NCBI GenBank assembly: GCA_033558025.1
Contig: JAUCEF010000004.1
Span: forward strand, 3,410,001-3,474,000
Length of the DNA stretch: 64,000 bases
Direction: 5' to 3'
Origin: Phytophthora sp. 'mugwort'
Lineage: Eukaryota > Oomycota > Peronosporomycetes > Peronosporales > Peronosporaceae
A model generated the notes under the pieces. The model searched no databases, had not been told where the DNA came from, and saw only the letters and a list, made by a program, of their open reading frames with translations. This document shows positions 42,675 to 51,783 of the stretch, in pieces (the first letter of the stretch is position 1; each line of letters opens with the position of its first letter). A program made the position numbers and the translations under genes.

Positions 42675-44303
42675 ATGGTCACTGCCGCGTCAAGTGCCCA
42701 GAAGAGCACTCCAAGTGGTCACGGAGCGATGACACCAGCGCCAATTCTCCTGTCCCCGATTTCCGTCGCTCATCGGGTGCGTTGGCAACCTTTTGCTCTT
42801 TAACTGAATTATTCAGATTCATTCGAAAAAGCTCACAGATTTTCCGTATCACAGAATCAGATGATGGACGCGGAAATAGGGGATAAACCTTCGACAGGGA
42901 ATGCGATTCGAGATCAATGGGTAGCTAATTTACGAAAGAAACGCGTGGCTGCTGCTGCAGGGACTGGCGCTCCAATTGGCAATGGGAATCCATTGCCACC
43001 CTCAGCACAAGGCACGCCGATGCAGTCAAATAGCCGGTCGAACAGCAACAGCAGGAGCAGCTCGACGAAAAAGAACAGTCGGAGTCGCAGCGCCACTTCG
43101 CGAGCAGCACCAAAGAACAGGAATGGAGCGCAACTCAGTGCTGCTGCACTTGAAAAGAGTCTGAATGCTCATCAACTCAACGCGCACCGACACACTCAAT
43201 TTGCGACTATGTCTTCAGACTTGATCGTTGATAGTCACATTGCGATGAGCGATGCCGACGCACTGGCGCTCGGACAATCCTCCATGCTGTTTAGCGGGTT
43301 AAGTTGCTTCGAGCTTGAGTCGCCCTCGTTCTCGAGGCTTATTTCGTCGTCTCTCGATGGCGATTTCCAGTTATCTTCATCGATGCCAACTCCCAGCTCA
43401 TCCATGAAGGCAAAAAACAGACCGAAGCGAATGACCAAAGCAAGATCGAAGAAGCGGCCAACCCACTGCTTGGCTCTTGATGTTGACCAGCCCAAGCCAC
43501 GCACACCGCGCCGTAAGCTGAATTGCGGCATGGCAACATTCGACGACTTTGATCTCGACTACAGCGTTAGTTCCGGCTCGTCGGGCTTTCCTGGAGTTGG
43601 GACGCCATCGAATTTCCGCGTGGATGCTTCATGCACGAGCACACGGCATCTATGGGGTCAGGATCTGGACTTGACGGGCGCAGGAGGCTACGCAGACACT
43701 TTTCTCGACTTACCCACGCCTCGACTTGCTGAAATGCCACTCGTGTCAATTTCTCAGCAGTCAAACGCTAGCAGCACCACTAGTAACAGCAGTAGGCAGT
43801 CAAATGACGAGCAGGATACCAAGGAGCAGCTCGACTTTCCTCGACTAATTCGCACGAGTAGCATCGAGCAGGAAGGTTTGAGCCACTTTCTTGAGCAGAC
43901 AAACTTGGACGGTAGCGACGGCGGACACGGCGACGAGCTGTACCACCTCGCAGCGACTCCTCTTAACAGTGCTCGCAAGTCGCCGTTCTCGGGTGGCTCC
44001 TTCTTCACTAGCAGTGCTACTCCGCGATCTGCTGCGGCTGCTGCAGCAGCTGTGGACGAGTGTTTCGCAGGGAAGTTCTCTTCATCCTGGCCGATACCGT
44101 CGCCATCTCCGCTCAGCTCTTCATCTCGCTCCGGTGTCTCTGCAGCGCGACGTCGAATGACTCCACGCGACCAGAAGCGTCCGCCCGAGTTCGAAACGTT
44201 AATGGACGAGTACAAGTTCACCGACATCGATCACGAGCTCGACAGTTTTTACTTGGACACCATGGAAGCCATTGGCAATGACCTCGACCTCATGTCTAAC
44301 TAA
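42675..44303 (+). CDS. Unknown Ser-rich protein, possibly nuclear
   Basis: Two exons, 42675-42776 and 42855-44303; the 78-bp intron (GTGCGT...TATCACAG) is phase 0. A second acceptor at 42860 would drop two residues; both keep frame. About 516 residues. Without the first exon the protein would start at 42861 with 480 residues. The sequence is low in hydrophobic stretches and rich in Ser, Asn and Gln, with poly-Ser/Arg around residues 100-120, a Lys/Arg cluster (about 215-230) that could be a nuclear signal, and an Ala run near 430. The C-terminus (about 490-516) is acidic and well formed (YKFTDIDHELDSFYLDTME). No domain was recognised, so no function is assigned. The N-terminal RDQWVANLRKKR may be a conserved segment. 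Confidence 0.75.
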
Positions 44304-44522
44304 CTCTGAGCGTCGAGGTTGTGCTGCGCTTAACTGGAGTCCGTCGTAGAATAGAGCCGTACAAATCACGCACAAGTTTATGATAATAGAACACCACCAA
44401 CACACAATCAGTGCACTTAAGTCCCAGCCATTAACCTTCCTCCGTTTTACCGGAAAGTATCTTTCTGCAGGTCTTAGTGCTAGAAATCTCCAGCTATTGA
44501 CCCCCTTCTCCTGGTAGCATCT

Positions 44523-45078
44523 CTAAGACATAACGCGCTTGTGCAGCGCCTTCCCGCGGTGGTTGAACACGTAGAAGTCGGGGCTCGAGATGACGGTGGC
44601 CAGCGACCTGTGCATTAAACGACACCATAATCAATCTCCAGAGCTCAAATCGCCGTATCTTTTCAGCTGCAAATGAAGCGCCGGACCTCGAGTGCAGCGC
44701 GTCGTTGGACCGGATAGGAAGGATCTCGCCGGACGTGAGCAGCACGCCCACCAGCGAGATGAGGAAGGACGCCACGAGCTCCACGACCACCTAAATTTAA
44801 TAAGCAGAACCAATGAGAATCGATAGTTTATTGTATCTGCCTCATGGATTGGCCAATATTGCACCTCGAACGGCGGCATCTGCGCGTCCGAAGTTTCCGT
44901 CAGCTTCACATAGGACTCGTCTGTACGGGGGAATTTCAGAACGAAAACAGCGTTAAAAATAGGGGAAGAACTGTGTTGGAGAGAGGAGACGCGGGAGCAT
45001 ACATTGCACCGAGTAATAGCCGGCGTGCACCAGCAGCAGCGCGCCCACCGCGATCAGAAGCTTGCCAAAGAATGCCAT
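44523..45078 (-). CDS. EMC5/MMgT family membrane protein (ER membrane complex subunit 5)
   Basis: Four exons on the minus strand: 45078-45003, 44920-44865, 44790-44687 and 44607-44523, with GT-AG introns of 82, 74 and 79 bp. About 106 residues. Exon 1 has the first membrane helix (LLIAVGALLLVHAGYYS), followed by the conserved SYVKLTE segment (exon 2). A second helix lies in exon 3 (VVELVASFLISLVGVLLTSG). The highly conserved ending FYVFNHRGKAL is in exon 4. Human MMGT1/EMC5 is a subunit of the ER membrane complex, which inserts tail-anchored and polytopic proteins, and was first described as a magnesium transporter. Length is normal (about 105-130). The exons were joined by hand from frames and splice signals. 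It is divergent from the VPS9 gene. Confidence 0.87.
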
Positions 45079-45229
45079 TTAGTCCCAATGTTTGACTTGT
45101 CAACTGAAGAAAAATATGTAGACCCTGCTTTAGTTCATGTCCATAATAAAACCTCTGTCGCAGCATAAATCTGGTTCTGTTTCAGATTCGGTCCCCTGTC
45201 AAACCCGATCATTTAGTATCCCTGGCAAG
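45079..45229. promoter_or_regulatory. Bidirectional promoter between EMC5 and VPS9 genes
   Basis: The EMC5 start (45078, minus) and VPS9 gene starts (45137 or 45230, plus) are 58-151 bases apart, so both transcription starts must lie in or near this strip. Confidence 0.55.
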
Positions 45230-46840
45230 ATGATGTTCTGGGGCCGAAGTGACAGCAGCAAAGCTACTACAACGTCCGCTACAGGCCACACCGAATCATA
45301 TCGTCGGTCATTCCAAGATGCCGAGATCGCGGTGGCTGCAACCGTGCCGGCTGCACCGTCCTACATGCTCTCAGAGCAGCGTCGCAGCGAGTTATTGCTG
45401 GCAGCACGCACCAACCGCGTGTCCTGGGTCGACGGCGTTGACGAACGCACTAATAAATCTTTTCTAGTCAGTCACAATGATTTCCCAGGGAAGTTGGCGG
45501 CTTCTAGTATCCCGAGGCATTGTCGTGAAGCTCTGGAAGGTGTTAACGATGAGCTCTCTAAGTTTTTCACGAGTCTGGACGGACTCAAGCGCAAAATCCT
45601 TGCCAATGACATACAGCTGGCGGAGGAGGAGCCACAGCTCCTTGAAGACGCCCACAGAACTACCAGACCATACCATACATTGCTGCAGGAATTGCAGGAG
45701 CAGGAGGCGCTGCTGGATCAGTGGCAGCGTTCTCACAGTCCACGGACGAAAAAGTTGACGGGTCATGATCGAGAGATGGCATTTCTAGTGGGGTTTAGAG
45801 AACTTGTGACGCTGCTGAAGAACGCACAAGCAGCAGAGCTAGTGTACCGAATTCAGTCCTTCGTGAAACGAGCGGAGCTGTGGGATTTGCCACGGATGTT
45901 GAAGGCGATTGCAACTAAAGACCGACCGGGAGGGAAGGTACAGGACTTCGCTAGGAAAGTGGTGGAACAAATCAGACATAGCAGGAAATTAAGGGCAATG
46001 CTGCAAGGTGGAGCTGATGAAGAGACGCTAGAGCAGGACAAGTTTCTGCATGTGCAAGACGCGTATGGAGTTGACTTGTTGCACGAAGTATTGGAGGCAT
46101 TCTTGATGGAGAAACTGTACGCTAAAACACTGACTCCATCGAGGGAAGCAGAGAGACAAGATGAAGCATTTCGTGATCGTATTAGCTTGCTGGGTTTTGT
46201 TACATTCAAGCATTTAGATTTGCCAGTGCCAAAGACGGAAGAGCAAGAGCAAACGTGGCTCCGTCTGGCGAAACAACTAGAAAGCATGACGCTGTGTCCG
46301 AGTCCTCGACGTAAAATGGATGGCGTACTGCGAGTATGTCAGGACCTGACGACATTTTTAAAGACGCAAAATGGCGGAAGGTTCCCATCGGCAGACGAAT
46401 TTTTGCCAGCTCTGATCTATGTAGTGTTGCGAGCCAACCCGTGCGAGCTCAAACGCAACGTGGCCTTCATCTTGGAGTACCGCAATCCTACCAAGCTGCT
46501 ATCGGAACCGGGTTACTTCTTCACACACCTTGTCTCTAGCGTGGCTTTCCTTGAGGAGGTCAATGGTTCTAGTCTCACCATTTCGCCTGAAGAGTTCGAT
46601 GAAGGACTGCGTCGAAGCAAAGAGAATCTCCGAATGACAGCTGTCCACCGAGAAATTGATCATGAAGTGGAAAGTAATACCAGTAGCGAAAGTATTGGTG
46701 AGACCGTGAACGGCTCAGCAAATGCGCTACAGAAAGAGTCTCATCATGCCGGTAGAGGTGAAGAGGACAACGAATTATTGCACCTTCCGACTGTACTTGA
46801 GGTTCGTGCAAGGCGGTTAGCAATGATTGCAAATGACTAG
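45230..46840 (+). CDS. VPS9-domain Rab5-type guanine nucleotide exchange factor
   Basis: About 536 residues from the Met at 45230; the frame is open from an ATG at 45137 (567 residues), but this extra part is non-conserved in appearance and would crowd the divergent promoter. A pair of Met codons there (MMFWGRSD) is the likelier start. Residues about 120-320 are helical, with coiled-coil character. The VPS9 domain is at about 340-470: FGFVTFKHLDLP-like opening, DGVLRVCQDLTTFL, then SADEFLPALIYVVLRANP (the conserved Asp and hydrophobic helix that contact Rab5) and a Tyr-x-x-Thr motif (GYFFTHLVSSVAFLEEV). Such proteins activate Rab5-family GTPases on early endosomes. The C-terminus is acidic and Ser-rich. 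Confidence 0.85.
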   Translation: MMFWGRSDSSKATTTSATGHTESYRRSFQDAEIAVAATVPAAPSYMLSEQRRSELLLAARTNRVSWVDGVDERTNKSFLVSHNDFPGKLAASSIPRHCREALEGVNDELSKFFTSLDGLKRKILANDIQLAEEEPQLLEDAHRTTRPYHTLLQELQEQEALLDQWQRSHSPRTKKLTGHDREMAFLVGFRELVTLLKNAQAAELVYRIQSFVKRAELWDLPRMLKAIATKDRPGGKVQDFARKVVEQIRHSRKLRAMLQGGADEETLEQDKFLHVQDAYGVDLLHEVLEAFLMEKLYAKTLTPSREAERQDEAFRDRISLLGFVTFKHLDLPVPKTEEQEQTWLRLAKQLESMTLCPSPRRKMDGVLRVCQDLTTFLKTQNGGRFPSADEFLPALIYVVLRANPCELKRNVAFILEYRNPTKLLSEPGYFFTHLVSSVAFLEEVNGSSLTISPEEFDEGLRRSKENLRMTAVHREIDHEVESNTSSESIGETVNGSANALQKESHHAGRGEEDNELLHLPTVLEVRARRLAMIAND

Positions 46841-47119
46841 AATTCTCATAGAGATACTGCGTACGATTCATCAGTTCTGCTTGGTAGTGGAGCTCGAAAT
46901 ATCACTTTGCTGCCACGTTGCTCGCTTTTCATGGCGCCATATTATCTCTTTTTGTTGATTTTTGACTGTAGAGGAGACCAGCCCATTGCAATTCTCACAA
47001 ACTTATTTCTTATCGCCTTTTCTTCGTGTTGTCGATCTGGAAATTCACTTCATCTTCACTTCTTGAGTCGATTGGCTGCAGTCGGGTGGAGTCTGTCAAC
47101 GTGTAGAGTCGCTAGCATC

Positions 47120-47923
47120 ATGCAGCCTGCCATGCCCGGACACGCGCTTGACGTCGTCGTACGCCTCGGTCGGTCTACGCGCCGCGCCAAGCGTGTTGTA
47201 AGTCAGACAAGCAGCGAGGAAGTGCTCGAAGGAGCGTCATCTCCACCGACTGGTACTACTGAGATCCACGTATTGGACGATAATTTTGCAGAACGCTATC
47301 GAGATTTATCCGAAGATAACCGAAACAAAAGACAAGACAAGGAACGTATAACGCTGCGATTTGGAGGAGGTAGGCGAGCATTCTCTCACCGTCGACACCA
47401 ATTTATGCGGTGGAAAGGACAAGCCGGCGGCAACGCAGTCAAGACGCTACGAGAATGTTACATGCTTGCTCGACAAGAGCTGACAATATGGAGACGTCGC
47501 TCGAAGGCAGCATCCGCTGAAGAGCAAGCGAATAAGTCCAAGCCGAGCTCTCGCCGTCGCTGCTCCAGCCACGTCATCAAGCGTCCTCGCACCAACTCTC
47601 ACGTCTCTGCAGCCTCTAGCGTCAGTATCGTGAGCTCACTGTCGTCAACGACCGAGTTGGAAGAGGAGCAACGCAAGCAGCTGTGGCGCTTGGAGTTTTC
47701 TCTTCGTGTCCGACGCAGTAGTTCACCGAAGATGAAGCCGAGCGTGGGGTTTGCCGAGACGACCAGCGGCAACCACGAACGTCTGCTGCTCGTTAACGCG
47801 CTGCCTCTTAACGACGAAGACGAGGACGAGGAGGACAGTTGCTCTTCCACTTCCCGACACCTCCCGTTCCGATCTGCGGTGATCGATGGCCACGTACGCG
47901 TCCTCCACAACGAGTGGGTGTGA
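47120..47923 (+). CDS. Unknown basic protein with acidic C-terminal region
   Basis: 267 residues from the Met at 47120; the frame is open from 46907, but the upstream part is hydrophobic in patches and looks like leader sequence. No domain was recognised. A conserved-looking centre (about 70-140: ITLRFGGGRRAFSHRRHQF followed by MARQELTIWRRR-like helices) could be a DNA- or RNA-binding region. Arg/Ser/Lys-rich runs follow, and an acidic patch (DEDEDEEDS) lies near residue 240. It starts about 280 bases after the VPS9 gene in the same direction. Confidence 0.6.
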   Translation: MQPAMPGHALDVVVRLGRSTRRAKRVVSQTSSEEVLEGASSPPTGTTEIHVLDDNFAERYRDLSEDNRNKRQDKERITLRFGGGRRAFSHRRHQFMRWKGQAGGNAVKTLRECYMLARQELTIWRRRSKAASAEEQANKSKPSSRRRCSSHVIKRPRTNSHVSAASSVSIVSSLSSTTELEEEQRKQLWRLEFSLRVRRSSSPKMKPSVGFAETTSGNHERLLLVNALPLNDEDEDEEDSCSSTSRHLPFRSAVIDGHVRVLHNEWV

Positions 47924-48031
47924 TCCGAGTGCCCGCCAAGACCGCCAACTGCGAGTTAACTCGAACATAACCGCCATTAGAGCGAGGGTCTGCTAGATGT
48001 CAACGTGAGCGATTGTATAACAAAGTATTGT

Positions 48032-48091
48032 GTCCCTTAATGTTGGATTGGCGTCCTTAACGTTGAATTGCGTTCCTTAACGTTGGAAGTC
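48032..48091. repeat. Three imperfect ~20-bp tandem units
   Basis: Units read GTCCCTTAATGTTGGATTG, GTCCTTAACGTTGAATTG and GTTCCTTAACGTTGGAAGTC. The array begins 109 bases after the stop of the gene at 47120, likely in its 3' region. Confidence 0.65.
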
Positions 48092-48223
48092 GTTGAAGTT
48101 AGAGGGTGGTTTCACTAATCGCGTGAACGGTCACATAGATCACGCAACATTCAGTGTTATATTTTTATTCGAAAATTTTCTAAATGAAGCAAGAGCTGGG
48201 AGGAACACAAGACGTTCGTAATA

Positions 48224-49117
48224 ATGTTCAGCTCGTGGCTTGTAGCGCCTTCCTATTCCCGTAGCATCTGGCGGGAGCCCCTCGCTGTGGACGCACAGAC
48301 CGGGTCAAAGTTGCCGCGCCGCCGCCTTGTGTCCAAGAACTGCGCGAACGCTAAGAAGCAGCAGCTCAGCGCTAAGCGCCGTCGATTGAAGGAAGAACGA
48401 GAGAAGACGCGGCGTCTGCAGGACCAGATTCGAGAACTGGACCGACGCCTCACGCTCTTCGATGCGCGCGGGCTGCTCGTGCGGCAGTATGCACAGACTG
48501 CAGCGTTAAATACTATGGAGACATATTACCGGTACATGGCGCGGGGCTACGACCCGTTGGGGGCTCCACACCAGGCCGAAGAGACGAGGAATTTCTTGGC
48601 CTCGACGTTCGACAACGAGCTTAAGACCCCAGACTTTACAGGGCTCGAGCACCTCATGAAACAGTGGGAGCTGCTGTCTGTGTATCATAAGAGCGTCGTG
48701 TGTCAGATCGACGGCGTGGAGCTCGTCGATCACGACGAAAAGCTACAGGGACCTGACGGGGAGGAGAGAGACGTGTACGTGGTGAGCACGCACGGCGTCA
48801 CGACGCTCGAGATCTCGCGTGCGACTATCGAGAGCGTGTTCCCGCACATTTTGCCTGATGAATGTCTGGCGCAGTCGCTCCTGGGGAAAACATACAGCTT
48901 TAGCTATACATTGATCGCCTATGTTGACGCTGTGACTGGATGCGTATTTCAGTTAGAGTCGAAAATCGACTTGACCTCGGCGCTCATGGATCTGCTGCAA
49001 GATCCTTTTATCACGGTACAAATGGTCAACTCGACGACGATGAATAAGAGGGGGAACTTGCTGCTGGGAGAGGATGTTCGAGAAGATCAGAATGTTATCG
49101 AAAATGGCTTCCTCTGA
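48224..49117 (+). CDS. Oomycete bZIP-like protein, copy 2
   Basis: 297 residues, intronless. It begins with a basic region (NCANAKKQQLSAKRRR, about residues 41-56) and a heptad coil (RRLQDQIRELDRRLTL), which together resemble a bZIP DNA-binding unit. From about residue 95 is the same conserved domain as in the protein at 14556: YYRYMARGYDPLG, DFTGLEHLMKQWELLS, LEISRATIESVFPHI, SLLGKTYSFSYT and VFQLESKIDLTSALM. The N-terminal basic region is clearer than in the other protein. The DNA target is unknown. A decayed inverted copy follows at 49240-49590. Confidence 0.75.
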   Translation: MFSSWLVAPSYSRSIWREPLAVDAQTGSKLPRRRLVSKNCANAKKQQLSAKRRRLKEEREKTRRLQDQIRELDRRLTLFDARGLLVRQYAQTAALNTMETYYRYMARGYDPLGAPHQAEETRNFLASTFDNELKTPDFTGLEHLMKQWELLSVYHKSVVCQIDGVELVDHDEKLQGPDGEERDVYVVSTHGVTTLEISRATIESVFPHILPDECLAQSLLGKTYSFSYTLIAYVDAVTGCVFQLESKIDLTSALMDLLQDPFITVQMVNSTTMNKRGNLLLGEDVREDQNVIENGFL

Positions 49118-49239
49118 TACCAATGGGTTTGTACAGTTTTGTCTCGGAAACGCGAGATGAGTTACGTTAGAAAACGTGAGCGAGTTAGTGTTATTATTTG
49201 CATAACTTAACACGTCATATGGTATGTTATGATCATATC

Positions 49240-49590
49240 TACGCAGTCCTCCGGTCATAGGAATCCGTTCTCAATAACGTTCTGATCTCTTGCATGTCAT
49301 CCATTAGAAGCAGGTTTCCACGCTTGGTCATTCCACCATCTTGATCGTTATGAACGGATTTGCAGCATGTCCAGCCATACCGACGTGAGTCAACAGTTAA
49401 TTCCGTTTGAAAGATGCAGCCCTCGCGGCCGTACAACTTGCGGATCAGCGACTGTACCAAAAAGATGCAGGAAAATACGCTCGATGGTAGTGCGCGAGAT
49501 CTGCAGCGTCATGACGCCGCATGACTCGACTACGTTCACGTGTCTTTCAAGCTCATCGTCCTCATGTTCAGCAGCGAACAGGGCAGCCGA
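49240..49590 (-). pseudogene. Decayed inverted copy of the bZIP-like gene
   Basis: Minus strand, reading from about 49590 down: ERHVNVVESCGVMTLQISR, TIERIFLHLF, QSLIRKLYGREGCIFQTE and MTKRGNLLLMDDMQEIRTLL match the C-terminal half of the protein at 48224 (ERDVYVVSTHGVTTLEISRA, TIESVFPHI, QSLLGKTY, CVFQLES, MNKRGNLLLGEDVREDQNV), with frame changes and gaps. It is tail to tail with the intact gene, and its upstream half is lost at the PiggyBac-like element that starts at 49643. Confidence 0.72.
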
Positions 49591-49656
49591 AAAGCAATTA
49601 AATTAAATGAATACATTGGAATTCTGTAATTATAATAATTAACCCCTCTATTACCA

Positions 49657-49705
49657 ACGTCGTAAGTTACGACGTGGTAGCTTTTTTCTATGTCGTAAGT
49701 TACGA
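49657..49705. repeat. Sub-terminal palindromic motifs of element B (left)
   Basis: ACGTCGTAAGTTACGACGT (49657-49675) is a 19-base perfect palindrome around one central G; TCGTAAGTTACGA (49693-49705) is a 13-base one. Related copies lie at 51731, 51771, 53100 and 53247. They may be transposase-binding sites. Confidence 0.7.
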
Positions 49706-50341
49706 AATAGGAAATGGCTCGAAAAAAAACGTTCCAATACTTTAATCAAGTTGATTTTGCGAATAAAAAATATAAGCTCGGAGAGGTCATTTCCGAAATT
49801 GCACAAAAGGGCGAGGTTAGGGAAATATTCAAACCGGATGAGTGGCGTAGGACGGTCCAAGATTTGGGCTCATTCCGAAATTTGGCGCGAAACCCGCAGG
49901 ACACATTATGGTTAGAATGAGATCAAGCCCGCGGACAAAAGAGCGGCGGCGGTCCGATTCGTGGATTTCCGCCATCTCTGGCGACAACTCGTGGCACGCG
50001 GATGGGAGGCAAAGAAGCCCACCGGGCTTTCGATGGACTGAAAGTATTACAAGCCGAACGTCGGCGGTAGCGAGCTAATAGAAGGTACTAATGTGTTTGC
50101 AGGTATGCATAATTTATTAAATTGGTGATTATAATGGTTATTTAACAGTGTCTGTGTATTATAATGCAGGAGAAGACGCAGTTGTCTCATTCGCAATTGA
50201 AACGGGTCTGATAGATCTGAACCAGGCTGGGGAATCTGGATCTGGAGGTGACGTGGACGCTGGCGGTGTAGACGTTCATAATGGAGTTAAGAGCGGTGGT
50301 GAAGACATGCGAAGTGGTGGTGGAGGTGAGAGCGGAGGTAA

Positions 50342-50449
50342 TGACGTGCAGAGTGGTGATATGCAGAGTGGTGATATGCAGAGTGATGATATGCAGAATG
50401 GCGATATGCAGAATGATGGTATGCAGAGTGGTGATATGCAGAGTGGTGC
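50342..50449 (+). repeat. 15-bp coding minisatellite, about 7 units
   Basis: Unit AGTGGTGATATGCAG, coding Gly-Asp-Met-Gln-Ser in the transposase's acidic region, with Gly/Asn/Asp variants between copies. Confidence 0.8.
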
Positions 50450-51695
50450 TCTTCCAATCGTTTCCATTTCGCAAATTGATTGTTCTTTGGAGTTGTCCGC
50501 TCCAACGTTAGAGTCAATATTTGATCCAGCAATGGCTAACACTGAGTATCTATCCCAAGGTGCCGTGGGGCGGGCATTTAATGTATCGCAGATTTCAGAA
50601 CTGGAAGAGTCCGACCAAGAAGTTGTAGTCGGAGCATTACAGCGGATGCTGTCTGAAGCCGAGAATGAAGAGAAAAACGAGGACGAGAGCAAGTGCTCGG
50701 GAGATGAGGCAATGGAAGTGCCGTGTGAAGAAGCGATCTACGCACCCGTTGATGATGTCAATGTTGTGAAAGATGAGGAAGGCTTTGACGCGTATGAGAG
50801 TCTAGAGTCTAGAGCAAGTGAAGGAGAGCTAGGAGTTGAAGAGTCGGAAGGGGAGCCTCGAGAATTTCCCGAAAATTATGATCTGTCAAGTACTGAAGTG
50901 AAATGGTGGATGAAGCGTTCATTGAGTCACTTGGTGGGTTCCTTGCGATTGACGACATAGACAAGGATGCTTTACGGGCTACTACATGGGGCCCAACGTC
51001 TTCAGCGTTCGAGGTGGACCAAGGAAGCTACCACAATCTATGTGACGATGTTGCGACGCCAATTTCTGATCTACAAGCCGCTGCTGACTCCCTACTAACT
51101 CTATTTTTGTATTTTTTTACCCAGGTCGCTGCGGGTGCAGATTGCGACTGAGACTAACCGGTTCATGCGACAGAGTGTTGAATCACGGGCAACGAGAATG
51201 CGGGTGAACCAGGTGCGCTTGCGTCGGCTTTCGACTACCGAAACGTTGCAGCAAATTCGCCGGCTTTTGCACAGTGAAAAGCCGTATGATGCAAACGAGC
51301 TACTACATGTGATTGGACTTTCGTTGCGCATGTCTTGTTCCCCTACAAACGAGCATTTTCGGGGCGCTGGTCGATGACAGACGACGGGGCTATTCCTGCC
51401 GGGATTTTTGGAAGGTACATGGCGCGCAACCGATGCACCTCCATCCTCCGATACTTACATTTGCTGATAAGAGGCGCCTCGTAATCGCGACAAGTTATGG
51501 AAGTTACGAAGAGTCGTCAATGTACTACAAGCTCAATGTCTTTCGGCGTGTTCGCTGCCAGCGTTTTTTTTCTTTCGACGAAGGAGTGCTGCCGTCTACT
51601 TCGCGAAGGAACACTACGCGCATGTTCATGCCCGATAAGCCGCACCGCTACGGAACAAAAATGTTTATGGTTTGTGATTCGAAGACGGCTTTTGC

Positions 51696-51783
51696 CACCG
51701 GTACGTTCGTTTTTTTGGTTGACTTTTTATGTCGTAACTTACCGCTTACATGATGCTAAAACTTATGTATGTCGTAACTTACA
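51696..51783 (+). other. Possible intron in the element B transposase
   Basis: GTACGTTCG...CTTACAG separates the block ending CDSKTAF from FEVYVGA. The acceptor is part of the second GTCGTAACTTAC motif. The frames on the two sides do not join cleanly, so either the copy is mutated or this is not an intron. Confidence 0.35.
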
